Part shown: positions 10,470 through 17,191 of the stretch, piece after piece
Layout of the letters: each line of letters opens with the position of its first letter
How positions within the stretch are numbered: position 1 is the first letter of the stretch
NCBI GenBank assembly: GCA_036556965.1
Contig: DATBIO010000261.1
Location: 1-23,375, forward strand
DNA from: DATBIO01 sp036556965
Lineage (GTDB): Bacteria; Acidobacteriota; Vicinamibacteria; Fen-336
Reading direction: 5' to 3'
Length of the DNA stretch: 23,375 nt
Program-made: the position numbers and the translations under genes
Notes under the pieces: model-generated
The model's input: only the letters and a program-made list of their open reading frames with translations
Databases searched by the model: none
What the model was told of the DNA's origin: nothing

Positions 10470-10579
10470 CTCTCTCCTCTCGGGGCGCGCCCCCCGCCGC
10501 CCGGCCCGGAACGTGGCCCGTGCGCCCGCCCGCGCGGGAGGGAAAGGCGGAGGCTACGTCCGGGCCCGCGGCGCGTCAA

Positions 10580-10601
10580 ACCGTGCGCCCGCGCACACGG
10601 T
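10580..10601. promoter_or_regulatory. Imperfect palindrome in a divergent intergenic region (possible operator)
   Basis: ACCGTG (10580-10585) pairs with CACGGT (10596-10601), with an inner CGC/GCG pair and a two-base bulge. It lies in the 248-base gap between the divergently transcribed lipoprotein and sigma-like genes, where a repressor site is plausible. A weak -10-like TACACT follows at 10627-10632. Apart from these, I see nothing identifiable in 10470-10717. Confidence 0.25.
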
Positions 10602-10717
10602 CTGGCGCGGCCGTTGTGAGGTGCGCTACACTGTCGGCCCTTCACGACAGAGAGGCTTCGAACCGGTGAGGTGGATCACGGCCCTCCACGCGTCCACCCT
10701 CGTCCACGCGATGACCC

Positions 10718-11644
10718 GTGACTGACCGAGTGACGATGGACGGCCTGGAGATCCCGGAGCTTCACCTCCGGGAGGCGGCACCCCGCGCCGAGGCTCCCGG
10801 CGACGTCGTGGCCGGTGGCCCGGGCAGCGGCCGCCGCTCCGCCGCCGCCGACATCGGCTTCTCCCCGGCCCCGACGCCGCGCGCGCCCGAGGCCCGCCTG
10901 CCCGAGCCTCACCGCGCCCCCGAGGCGCGCACGCCCGCCGAGACGGGTCGCCGGATGGAAGACCTCGTGCGGCAGTACCGGCGGCTGATCCGGGTCATGG
11001 TGGCCCGCGTCGGCAAGCGGCTGCCCGCCTGCGTGCGCGAGGACATCGAGCAGCGCGTGTTCATCGCGCTCTGGAAGCAGCTGCGGCGCGACCAGAGCAT
11101 CCAGCACCCGACCACGTACATCTACAAGGCCGCGGTGCGCGAGACCATGCGGGTCCGCCGCCAGGAGGGGGCGCGGTCGCAGGAGCCGCTCGAGCAGGAC
11201 GGCCCCGCCGCCCGCCTGCGCGCGCGCGAGGACCCGCACGTCACCCTCGACCGCAAGGAGAAGATGGACCACATCCGCGCCGCTCTCCGGGGCATCGCCC
11301 CCGACCGGCGCCAGGCGGTGACCGCCCACCTCACCGGCTACCAGCTCACCGAGATCATGCGCCGCTTCAACTGGCCCTACCACAAGGCCCGCAACCTCGT
11401 GGCGCGCGGGCTGGCCGACGTGCGGCGGGCCCTGTTGGCCGCCGGGGTGGCGCCCGTCCGTTACCTGCCGTCGGAGCCGCCCGTGTCCCGCCGGCCGCCC
11501 CTGCTCGCGCCGCGGGCGCCGTCCTCGCTGCGCCTCAAGCCCGCCCGTCCCCCCGTGCCCCCGCGCCAGGGCGACGCGGCTCCTCGTACCGCCGGGTACC
11601 AGGCCGTCCTGCGGCGGATGCAGAGGCGCCCCAAGGGCCGGTAG
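10718..11644 (+). CDS. ECF-like sigma70-family factor with long low-complexity N- and C-terminal extensions
   Basis: The central part reads as a two-domain sigma factor: region 2 at about residues 81-150 (DLVRQYRRLIRVMVARV...EDIEQRVFIALWKQL...TYIYKAAVRETMRVRRQ) and region 4 at about 180-240 (MDHIRAALRGIAPDRRQAV...YQLTEIMRRFNWPYHKARNLVARGLADVRRAL). It is flanked by an 80-residue Pro/Ala/Glu-rich N terminus and a 65-residue basic, Pro-rich tail, so at 308 residues it is much longer than the usual ECF length of about 180. The helix-turn-helix is divergent: NWPYHKAR replaces the usual PxGTVKSR. The start is unsure: GTG 10718, GTG 10730 or ATG 10736, none with a good Shine-Dalgarno. There is no adjacent anti-sigma gene. 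SDR and QueD genes follow within 13 and 9 bases, possibly as one transcript. Confidence 0.72.
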   Translation: MTDRVTMDGLEIPELHLREAAPRAEAPGDVVAGGPGSGRRSAAADIGFSPAPTPRAPEARLPEPHRAPEARTPAETGRRMEDLVRQYRRLIRVMVARVGKRLPACVREDIEQRVFIALWKQLRRDQSIQHPTTYIYKAAVRETMRVRRQEGARSQEPLEQDGPAARLRAREDPHVTLDRKEKMDHIRAALRGIAPDRRQAVTAHLTGYQLTEIMRRFNWPYHKARNLVARGLADVRRALLAAGVAPVRYLPSEPPVSRRPPLLAPRAPSSLRLKPARPPVPPRQGDAAPRTAGYQAVLRRMQRRPKGR

Positions 11645-11657
11645 CCTTCCCCTCCGG

Positions 11658-12584
11658 ATGGCGGTGCTGGCCGTGACGGGCGCGAGCGGCTTCGTGGGCC
11701 GCCACGTCGTCCGTCTCGCCGCCGGCGCTGGCCACGAGGTACGGGGCCTGTCGCGCTCGGCGGAGGGAGGGGCGGCCGTGGAACGCGCAGGCGGACGCTC
11801 CTTCGTCGTGGCCGGCCTGGAGGAGCGTGCCCTGGTCCCCGCCTTCACGGGGGCGCAGGCGCTGGTCCACCTCGCGCACATCGGGCACGAGAAGCCGGGG
11901 GCCACCTTCGAGGGAGTCAACGTGGAGGGTACGCGCGCCGCCGCGCACGCGGCGCGGGCGGCGGGCGTGCGCCGGCTGGTGCTGCTGAGCGGGCTCGGCG
12001 TCGCCGCCTACGGCAGGGGGCGTCGCACCACCAACCCGTACTTCCTGTCCAAGCTCGGCGCGGAGCGCGCGGCCTTCGCGGCCGGCCTGGAGGCGGTGGC
12101 CCTGCGGCCCTCCTACATCGTGGGGCGGGGAGACGAGCTGGTGGCGGACCTGCTCGCGCAGATGGCGCGGGGCGAGGTCGAGCAGCCGGGCGACGGCGCC
12201 TACCGCATGCAGCCGGTGGCGGTGGACGACGCGGCGGCGGCCGTGCTGGCCGCGGCCTTCGCGGAGGGCGCGCGCCTCTTCAACGGCTCCCTGCCCCATC
12301 GCGCGCTCGACCTCGTGGGACCGGAGCCAGTGTCCTTCGCGGACTTCTGCGCGCGCCTGGCCGGGGAGGCCGCCGGCGCCGGCCTGCGTGTGGACCACCG
12401 GGTGCGCGTGGTGGAAGTGGCGGAGGCCGAGCGCCGGGCGCGCACGGAAGGGTTCCACGGCATGGGACCCGACTCCCTCGACTGCCTGCTGTGCGACGAG
12501 ATCGCGGACCACCGTCCCCTGGAGGCGCTGCTGGGCCGGCCGCTGGCGCCCCTCGCGCAGACCCTGCGTCGCGCGATGGTGTAG
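11658..12584 (+). CDS. NAD(P)-binding epimerase/NDUFA9-like (atypical SDR) protein
   Basis: This 308-residue Rossmann-fold protein has the dinucleotide motif TGASGFVG (G8, G11, G14) at the extreme N terminus and the extended-SDR catalytic pair Y128xxxK132 (PYFLSKLGAE), with an LLSG segment just before it in the usual Ser position. The middle follows the NAD-dependent epimerase / complex I NDUFA9-like layout (LRPSYIVGRGDELVADLLAQM, then PVAVDDAAAAV). The substrate is not predictable; related proteins act on nucleotide sugars or quinone-related molecules, or only bind NAD(P). It lies 13 bases after the sigma-like gene and 9 bases before queD, with no clear Shine-Dalgarno, which fits coupled translation in one operon. 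Confidence 0.83.
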   Translation: MAVLAVTGASGFVGRHVVRLAAGAGHEVRGLSRSAEGGAAVERAGGRSFVVAGLEERALVPAFTGAQALVHLAHIGHEKPGATFEGVNVEGTRAAAHAARAAGVRRLVLLSGLGVAAYGRGRRTTNPYFLSKLGAERAAFAAGLEAVALRPSYIVGRGDELVADLLAQMARGEVEQPGDGAYRMQPVAVDDAAAAVLAAAFAEGARLFNGSLPHRALDLVGPEPVSFADFCARLAGEAAGAGLRVDHRVRVVEVAEAERRARTEGFHGMGPDSLDCLLCDEIADHRPLEALLGRPLAPLAQTLRRAMV

Positions 12585-12593
12585 GCTGGGCGC

Positions 12594-12920
12594 ATGCAGC
12601 TGGGCGTGGTGGAGCACGTGGACTGCGCGCACTTCCTGCCCGGCCACCCGAAGTGCGGTCAGATCCACGGCCACACCTACCGCGTCGAGGTGATGGTGGA
12701 AGGAGACCCCGGCGCGGGCATGCTCATGGACTTCGGCGAGATCAAGGCGCGCACGCGCGAGGTCCTCCAGGAGTACGACCACCGCAACTGGAACGACGTG
12801 CTCCCCCTGCCCACGGTGGAGAACATCTGCCAGCTGCTCCACTCCCGCCTGCGCGAGAGGTTCCCCTTTCCCGTGCGCATCCGCGTGTGGGAGGGTCACG
12901 GCAAGTGGGCGGAGTTGTAG
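12594..12920 (+). CDS. queD: 6-carboxy-tetrahydropterin synthase QueD (6-pyruvoyltetrahydropterin synthase family)
   Basis: This 108-residue enzyme should convert dihydroneopterin triphosphate to 6-carboxytetrahydropterin, the second step of 7-deazaguanine (queuosine) synthesis. Zinc ligands are H13, H25 and H27; the CxxxHGH motif carries the proposed catalytic C21, which separates QueD from the folate-type PTPS-III that has Glu here. The GMLMDFGEIK segment, D62-H63 of the catalytic relay, PTVEN (73-77) and the substrate-binding E100 (WEGHG) are all present. It is slightly shorter than typical QueD (about 120). The other queuosine genes queC, queE and queF are not in the window. The stop is 25 bases from the converging aminotransferase stop, and the gap is an extremely GC-rich, hairpin-prone stretch. 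Confidence 0.92.
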   Translation: MQLGVVEHVDCAHFLPGHPKCGQIHGHTYRVEVMVEGDPGAGMLMDFGEIKARTREVLQEYDHRNWNDVLPLPTVENICQLLHSRLRERFPFPVRIRVWEGHGKWAEL

Positions 12921-12945
12921 GCGGCCGAGGGCGGCCGCGGCCCGG

Positions 12946-13749
12946 CTAGAGCCGCTCCACCTCGCGGCGCACCCTCTCCTCGAAGCCCTCGGTCAGGGCG
13001 CTCGTGACGGGCCCCGGCGCGGCCCCCAGGACGACGTCGTCCAGGCGGGCCACGGGGAGGATCCCCCGCGACACGCTGGTCAGGAACGCCTCCTCGATCG
13101 CGCCCGCTTCCTCGAGGCGCGCGGCGCGGCCGGCCCGGGGCAGGACGGAGGCGGCCACTTCCAGCACGAGGTCGCGCGTCACGCCGTGCAGGACGCGCTC
13201 TTCCTCGGTGTAGAGCCGGCCCCCGCGCACGGCGAAGAAGTTGCTGGACAACCCCTCCAGGAGGGCGCCGTCGCCTCCCACCAGCACGCCTTCGTGCGCC
13301 CCGGGGGGGAGGCGCGCGCGCGCTTCGTCCGCGCTGGCCAGGAAGCGGGTGTCCTTGGCCCGGGGGTTGTCGCGCCGCAGGTGCAGGGTCACGCACCACG
13401 CGCCCGCCGCGTACAGCCCGGCGGGAAGGGCCACGAAGGGCTCGACGGTCACGAAGAGCCGGGGCGGGGCGAAGGTGATGCGGAGGCGCGACTCCGGGTG
13501 GCCGGCGTCGTCGAGCACGCGGCCCAGCGCCCGCCGCACCGCGCCTCGGTCCAGGGTGCCCGGGGGAGCGCCCGCCGAGTCCTCCAGTCGCCGCAGGTGC
13601 CTCTCCAGCCGCGCCACCCCGCGACCGCCGTAGGTCCGCAGCGTCGTGTAGGAGCCCTCGGGCAGCTCCGCGGAAGCCGCGCCGAGCGTGGGCATGTCGG
13701 CGCGCGCCAGTGCCCGCTCGCCGAGGATCTCCAGCGTCCTCGCGGTCAC
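12946..13749 (-). CDS. Class IV PLP-dependent aminotransferase / aminodeoxychorismate lyase-like protein
   Basis: This 267-residue fold-type IV PLP enzyme is related to branched-chain aminotransferase (IlvE), D-amino-acid aminotransferase and 4-amino-4-deoxychorismate lyase (PabC). Family hallmarks are the TTLRTYGGRG...HLRRLEDSA start, the PLP lysine K132 in AKDTRFLAS, E165 in LLEGLSSNFFAV and the LHGVTRDLVLEVA segment. I chose GTG 13749 because GGGGA lies seven bases upstream; the open frame continues far further on the minus strand but there it is the antisense of dnaJ. A later ATG (Met19) is a weaker alternative. The family members differ in one or two active-site loops, so the substrate cannot be fixed. 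It is divergent from dnaJ, and its start lies 16 bases from the HAIR-like operator. Confidence 0.85.
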   Translation of the reverse strand: MTARTLEILGERALARADMPTLGAASAELPEGSYTTLRTYGGRGVARLERHLRRLEDSAGAPPGTLDRGAVRRALGRVLDDAGHPESRLRITFAPPRLFVTVEPFVALPAGLYAAGAWCVTLHLRRDNPRAKDTRFLASADEARARLPPGAHEGVLVGGDGALLEGLSSNFFAVRGGRLYTEEERVLHGVTRDLVLEVAASVLPRAGRAARLEEAGAIEEAFLTSVSRGILPVARLDDVVLGAAPGPVTSALTEGFEERVRREVERL

Positions 13750-13764
13750 GGCGCTGTCCCCGGG

Positions 13765-13785
13765 GTTGACAAGAACACGCTCAAC
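13765..13785. promoter_or_regulatory. HAIR-like operator for HspR
   Basis: The site has the core TTGA (13766-13769), then 11 bases, then TCAA (13781-13784), flanked by G and C. The HspR-binding HAIR element has the consensus CTTGAG-T-N7-A-CTCAAG, i.e. TTGA-N11-TCAA with GT and AC inside. Here the core and spacing are exact, while the inner pairs are CA and GC. It sits directly upstream of the dnaJ-hspR genes and overlaps the -35 box, where a repressor would block RNA polymerase. Both half-sites and the spacing can be read by eye; HspR binding itself is inference. Confidence 0.65.
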
Positions 13786-13794
13786 TTTTAGCTT
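13766..13794 (+). promoter_or_regulatory. Sigma70-like promoter of the dnaJ-hspR operon
   Basis: A perfect TTGACA (13766-13771), a 17-base spacer and TAGCTT (13789-13794). The -10 box matches only three of six consensus bases, but this is the only AT-rich stretch before dnaJ. It coincides with the HAIR-like palindrome, implying a promoter that fires unless HspR is bound. Confidence 0.5.
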
Positions 13795-13839
13795 AGTGGC
13801 GGGGCGGCGCACGGGCAACCCGCCCCCCACCAGACGAGC

Positions 13840-14937
13840 ATGGACCTGTACGCCGTCCTCGGCGTTCGCCAGGGAGCGAGCGCGGCGGAGATCCGCCGCG
13901 CCTACCAGAAGCGCGCGCGTTCCCTGCACCCGGACCTCAACCCCGGGGACCCCGTGGCCGCGGAGCGCTTCCGCGCCGTGTCCCAGGCCTTCGAGATCCT
14001 GTCCGATCCGCACCGGCGCGCCCAGTACGACCGCGGCGACGTCCTGCCCGCGGCGCCGCCCGCGCTCGAGGTGGGCTTCGCCGGCTTCGACTTCTCCACC
14101 GAGGTGCGCGTGGACGGCCCCGGGCTGCGCGACCTCCTCGATGGCGTCCTCCGCACGCCGCGGGCCGAGGAGCCGGCGCGCGGCGAGGACCTCGAGCAGA
14201 GCGCGCGCATCAGCTTCCAGGAGTCCTTCCTCGGCGCGCGCCGCCGGCTCCAGATCCTGCGCTACGAGCGCTGCGAGGCGTGCGAGGGGCAGGGCCGCGT
14301 GAGCCGGCGGCCCCAGTCGTGCCCCGCCTGCAAGGGAAGCGGCCACCTGCGCGCGGCCAAGGGACGGATGCTCTTCACCCGCCGCTGCGCGGACTGCGGG
14401 GGCCAGGGCGTCATCGGGGAGGCGCCGTGCGCGCGGTGCCAGGGCGAGGGGCGCGCCGTGCAGAGCGAGTGGATCGAGGTCGTCGTGCCGCCGGGCGTGG
14501 ACAGCGGGAGCCGCGTGCGGCTGCCCGGCGCGGGCAACGCGGGCCGCCGCGGAGGCCCCGCGGGGGACCTCGTCCTCCACGTCGAGGTCGACGCCCATCC
14601 CCTCTTCCGCCGCGAGGGTGCGGACCTCCAGTGCGAGGTGCCCGTCACCTTCACGGAGGCGGCGCTGGGAGCGCACATCGAGGTGCCCACGCTGGAGTCG
14701 CCGGTGGTCATCGAGGTGCCCGCGGGCACCCAGAACGGCCAGCGCTTCCGGCTGCGCAAGCGCGGGATGCCCCGTCCCGAGGGCGGGCGCGGCGACCTCT
14801 TCGTGTCCGTGCGCGTGCAGGTTCCGGCGGTCACCGACGAGCCGAGCCGGCAGCTCCTCCGCGAGTTCGAGCGCCGGCACCCCGAGGAGCCGCGGCGCGA
14901 CCTGCTGCCCGCCCGACCCGCGGCCAAGGCCCGCTAG
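13840..14937 (+). CDS. dnaJ: DnaJ-type (Hsp40) co-chaperone
   Basis: This 365-residue type I J protein would stimulate the ATPase of DnaK and deliver unfolded clients. The J domain occupies residues 1-70, with the essential HPD at 30-32. The zinc-binding region spans about 145-204 and has four CxxCxGxG motifs (CEACEGQG, CPACKGSG, CADCGGQG, CARCQGEG), so both zinc centres look intact. A C-terminal substrate-binding domain follows, including VPPGVDSGSRVRLPGAGN and AALGAHIEVPTLE. The Gly/Phe-rich linker normally found after the J domain is short and poor in Gly and Phe. The start ATG 13840 is preceded by a weak GACGAG. hspR begins immediately after the stop with no gap, so these two genes form a tight operon, here under an HAIR-like element. 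Confidence 0.94.
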   Translation: MDLYAVLGVRQGASAAEIRRAYQKRARSLHPDLNPGDPVAAERFRAVSQAFEILSDPHRRAQYDRGDVLPAAPPALEVGFAGFDFSTEVRVDGPGLRDLLDGVLRTPRAEEPARGEDLEQSARISFQESFLGARRRLQILRYERCEACEGQGRVSRRPQSCPACKGSGHLRAAKGRMLFTRRCADCGGQGVIGEAPCARCQGEGRAVQSEWIEVVVPPGVDSGSRVRLPGAGNAGRRGGPAGDLVLHVEVDAHPLFRREGADLQCEVPVTFTEAALGAHIEVPTLESPVVIEVPAGTQNGQRFRLRKRGMPRPEGGRGDLFVSVRVQVPAVTDEPSRQLLREFERRHPEEPRRDLLPARPAAKAR

Positions 14938-15372
14938 ATGGCCCGCGCACGCCGGCCGCGCCCCGCCGCCGAGGGCCAGGCCCCGCTGCCGGGGAAGGGC
15001 AAGTACTACATGATCAGCGTGGTGGCCAAGGCCTACGGCATCCACCCCCAGACCCTGCGCCTGTACGAGCGCGAGGGGCTGCTCAAGCCCTCCCGCACCG
15101 AGGGCAACACGCGCCTCTACTCCGAGGAGGACCTGCGGCAGCTCGAGGTGATCCTCAACCTCACGCGCGACCTCGGGGTGAACCTGGCCGGGGTGGAGAT
15201 CATCCTCAACATGCGCCGCAAGATGGAGCAGATGCAGTCCGAGATCAACGAGTTCCTCCAGCAGGTGCGCGACGAGCTGCGGCGCAGCAGCGAGCAGGGC
15301 TGGGAGGAGAAGCTCGAGCAGGCCCTGGTGCGCCTGCCTCGCCCGCAGATCGTCAAGAGCGAGAAGGGCTGA
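14938..15372 (+). CDS. hspR: HspR, MerR-family heat-shock transcriptional repressor
   Basis: This 144-residue regulator has a MerR-type winged helix at residues 24-90: YMISVVAKAYGIHPQTLRLYEREGL, then SRTEGNTRLYSEEDLRQLE and DLGVNLAGVEIIL. The MHPQTLR-YER-GL and NTRLYSE motifs are diagnostic for HspR rather than metal- or drug-sensing MerR proteins. Residues 90-130 form an amphipathic, coiled-coil-like dimerisation helix. No effector-binding domain follows. HspR represses chaperone genes by binding HAIR elements, usually aided by DnaK as co-repressor. It begins at the base directly after the dnaJ stop and precedes the sigma-factor gene by 48 bases. The short basic N-terminal extension (RARRPRPAAE) before the HTH is a lineage-specific addition. 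Confidence 0.92.
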   Translation: MARARRPRPAAEGQAPLPGKGKYYMISVVAKAYGIHPQTLRLYEREGLLKPSRTEGNTRLYSEEDLRQLEVILNLTRDLGVNLAGVEIILNMRRKMEQMQSEINEFLQQVRDELRRSSEQGWEEKLEQALVRLPRPQIVKSEKG

Positions 15373-15377
15373 CCTCC

Positions 15378-15383
15378 TATAAT
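15378..15383 (+). promoter_or_regulatory. Perfect -10 box (TATAAT) before the sigma-factor gene
   Basis: TATAAT occurs within the 48-base gap between hspR and the sigma gene, in a genome that is overwhelmingly GC. At a 17-base spacing the -35 position reads AAGAGC, which is poor, so it may be a weak or activator-dependent internal promoter giving a leader of about 30 bases. Confidence 0.35.
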
Positions 15384-15420
15384 GGGTTGCCCGCCCGGCC
15401 CCGCCGGCGCGGCCTAGCCC

Positions 15421-16329
15421 ATGCCCTCTCCCTCGAAGAAGAAGGCCCCGTCCTCGGCGCCGGCCCGGGTGCGCAAGCCCCGCAAGCCGCCCGTGGAGCG
15501 GGCCTCCGCGGACAGCCTGGGCGTCTACATCCGCGAGATCGCGCGCTTCAAGCCCCTGTCCACCGAGGACGAGCGGGCCCTCGGTCGGCGCATCCACAAG
15601 GGTGACCAGGAGGCCCTCAAGCGCCTGGTGGAGGCCAACCTGCGCTTCGTGGTCAGCTATGCCAAGCGCTACCGCGGGCTCGGCCCGTCGTTCCTGGACC
15701 TGATCCACGAGGGCACCCTGGGCCTCATGGAGGCGGCCAAGCGCTACGACCCCGAGCGCAACGTGCGCTTCATCTCGTACGCGGTGTGGTGGGTCCGGCA
15801 GGCCATCTTCCAGGCCCTCTCCGAGCACGCGCGCGTGTTCCGCGTGCCCCCCAAGCTCTCCGGCCAGATCTCGAAGGTGGGGGCGGCGCGGCAGAAGCTC
15901 TCGGTGGAGCTGGAGCGGCAGCCCACCACGGCCGAGGTGGCCGAGCGCACGGAGATGAGCCCGCAGGAGGTGGAGAAGCTGATGGAGGTGGCGGGGGAGG
16001 ACCTCTCCCTCTCCACCGCGGTGGGAGAGGACGGCCGCCAGGAGCTGGGCGACGTGCTGCCCCAGGAGAACATCCCCTCCGTGGAGGTCGCCCTCATCAA
16101 GTCCTCCCTGGACGAGGAGATCCGGCGCATGGTCTCCGAGCTGGACGAGAAGGAGCGGGAGGTGATCCGCCTGCGCTTCGGGCTGGACGGCGACGACGAG
16201 TGGACGCTGGACCGCATCGGGAAGAAGCTGGGCCTGAGCCGGGAGCGCGTGCGCCAGATCGAGAGCCGGGCCAAGGAGAAGCTGCGCCGGAGCAACCGCG
16301 CGCACGAGCTGCGCGGGGTGCTCAATTGA
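15421..16329 (+). CDS. Group 2 (RpoD/SigA-like) RNA polymerase sigma factor
   Basis: This 302-residue primary-like sigma factor has a short basic Ser/Pro/Lys N terminus (1-27) in place of region 1.1. Region 1.2 is at 31-45 (DSLGVYIREIARF); region 2 at about 60-140, with LIHEGTLGLMEAAKRYDPERNVRFISYAVWWVRQAIFQ in the core-binding and -10-recognition part; region 3 at about 145-215; region 4 at about 230-295, with the -35 helix-turn-helix LDRIGKKLGLSRERVRQIE. The WWVRQ pattern fits RpoD/SigA and group 2 sigmas rather than RpoH. No Shine-Dalgarno is visible before ATG 15421, and a TATAAT sits about 38 bases upstream. Because it follows hspR and dnaJ, it may act in heat or protein-folding stress. 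It overlaps the next gene by four bases. Confidence 0.93.
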   Translation: MPSPSKKKAPSSAPARVRKPRKPPVERASADSLGVYIREIARFKPLSTEDERALGRRIHKGDQEALKRLVEANLRFVVSYAKRYRGLGPSFLDLIHEGTLGLMEAAKRYDPERNVRFISYAVWWVRQAIFQALSEHARVFRVPPKLSGQISKVGAARQKLSVELERQPTTAEVAERTEMSPQEVEKLMEVAGEDLSLSTAVGEDGRQELGDVLPQENIPSVEVALIKSSLDEEIRRMVSELDEKEREVIRLRFGLDGDDEWTLDRIGKKLGLSRERVRQIESRAKEKLRRSNRAHELRGVLN

Positions 16330-17087
16330 GCCGCTGCGAGCGCTGCGGCGGCACCGGCTTCGAGATCGTGGACAAGGACGGCCGCGAGTTCGCCACCCCC
16401 TGCGCGTGCCGGCGGCCCTCCGGTCCCGTGGACGTCCTCCTCTCCTGCCGCGTGCCCCCCCGCTACGAGCACTGCGTGCTGGCGCAGTTCGAGGCCTTCA
16501 CCCCCGCCCTCTCGGCCGCCCTCGAGAAGTGCCTGCGCTACGCCGAGGGCTATCCCTATCTCGGCAGCACGGACGAGGGGCTCGGCCTGCTCTTCACCGG
16601 CGACAACGGCGTGGGCAAGACGCACCTCGCGGTGGGCGTGCTCCGGGAGCTGGCCGAGAAGAAGGGGGCCGTGGGCCAGTTCTGGGACTTCCACGAGCTG
16701 ATCCGCGAGATCAAGAACAGCTACGACGAGACCACGCGCACCACGGAGCTGCAGGTCCTGGAGCCGGTGGTGGAGGCGGACGTCCTCCTCCTCGACGACC
16801 TCGGGGGCTGGAAGATGACGGACTGGATGAACGACACCCTCTTCTACATCCTGAACAGCCGCTACCTGTCCAAGCGGGCCACCATCATCACCACCAACTT
16901 CCAGGACGTGGACCGCGAGGCCGCGGTCCGCGCGGACGCGCTGCGGCGCAAGGAGTACCTCATCGACCGCGTCGGCCAGCGCCTGCGCTCGCGCCTGATG
17001 GAGATGTGCCTCGTGGTCCCCGTGCAGGGGACCGACTACCGCCAGGCGCGCCAGGCCTCCAACCAGGCCATCGTCGGCGGCCGGTGA
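16326..17087 (+). CDS. DnaC/IstB-like AAA+ ATP-binding protein (helicase-loader-like)
   Basis: This 253-residue protein starts at TTG 16326, overlapping the sigma stop in the shared bases TTGA; a GGGGTG sequence six bases upstream serves as Shine-Dalgarno. An N-terminal zinc-finger-like region (C4xxC7 and C26xC28) is followed by a P-loop ATPase: Walker A GDNGVGKT (92-99), Walker B VLLLDDLG (153-160), and a C-terminal part with FYILNSRYLSKRATIITTN, which is the sensor-1 region. This layout matches the DnaC/DnaI helicase loaders and IstB-like proteins. There is no IstA transposase, so an insertion-sequence helper is unlikely; a role in replication restart or chaperone-like remodelling is more consistent with the stress operon, but is inference. 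Confidence 0.82.
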   Translation: MSRCERCGGTGFEIVDKDGREFATPCACRRPSGPVDVLLSCRVPPRYEHCVLAQFEAFTPALSAALEKCLRYAEGYPYLGSTDEGLGLLFTGDNGVGKTHLAVGVLRELAEKKGAVGQFWDFHELIREIKNSYDETTRTTELQVLEPVVEADVLLLDDLGGWKMTDWMNDTLFYILNSRYLSKRATIITTNFQDVDREAAVRADALRRKEYLIDRVGQRLRSRLMEMCLVVPVQGTDYRQARQASNQAIVGGR

Positions 17088-17191
17088 GCGAGGAGCTCCT
17101 CGGGCTCTACATCCACCGCGCGTCTGTCTTCCGCGCCTTCGTCCGCGCGCGCGCGCCGTCAGTAGTAGATGGTGACGCGGAAGCTGCCTGA
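17084..17191 (+). CDS. Short ORF at the operon end, possible remnant of a truncated gene
   Basis: GTG 17084 overlaps the stop of the DnaC-like gene (GTGA), the usual arrangement of a coupled downstream gene. The 35-residue frame begins SEELLGLYIHRASVFRAFV. The first 25 codons, up to CCG 17156-17158, have the strong GC3 bias of real genes, and from about 17159 the codons turn to TCA, GTA, GTA, GAT, GGT, GAA, GCT. That change coincides with the end of the opposite-strand lectin-like gene. It therefore looks like the start of a longer gene cut off by a rearrangement, though a genuine micro-protein is possible. I do not recognise the sequence. Confidence 0.3.
   Translation: MSEELLGLYIHRASVFRAFVRARAPSVVDGDAEAA

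Noticed and set aside
12921..12945. GC-rich stretch between queD and the aminotransferase as a terminator
   Set aside because: It can fold in several weak ways, but no single stem stands out and there is no T-tract.
13750..16305. Long minus-strand open frame continuing upstream of the aminotransferase
   Set aside because: It runs antisense to dnaJ, hspR and sigma. The aminotransferase motifs end at its N terminus, and GTG 13749 has a good ribosome-binding sequence.
16326..17087. The DnaC/IstB-like gene as part of an insertion sequence
   Set aside because: No IstA transposase, terminal inverted repeats or target duplications are visible, and it overlaps the sigma gene in an operon-like way.
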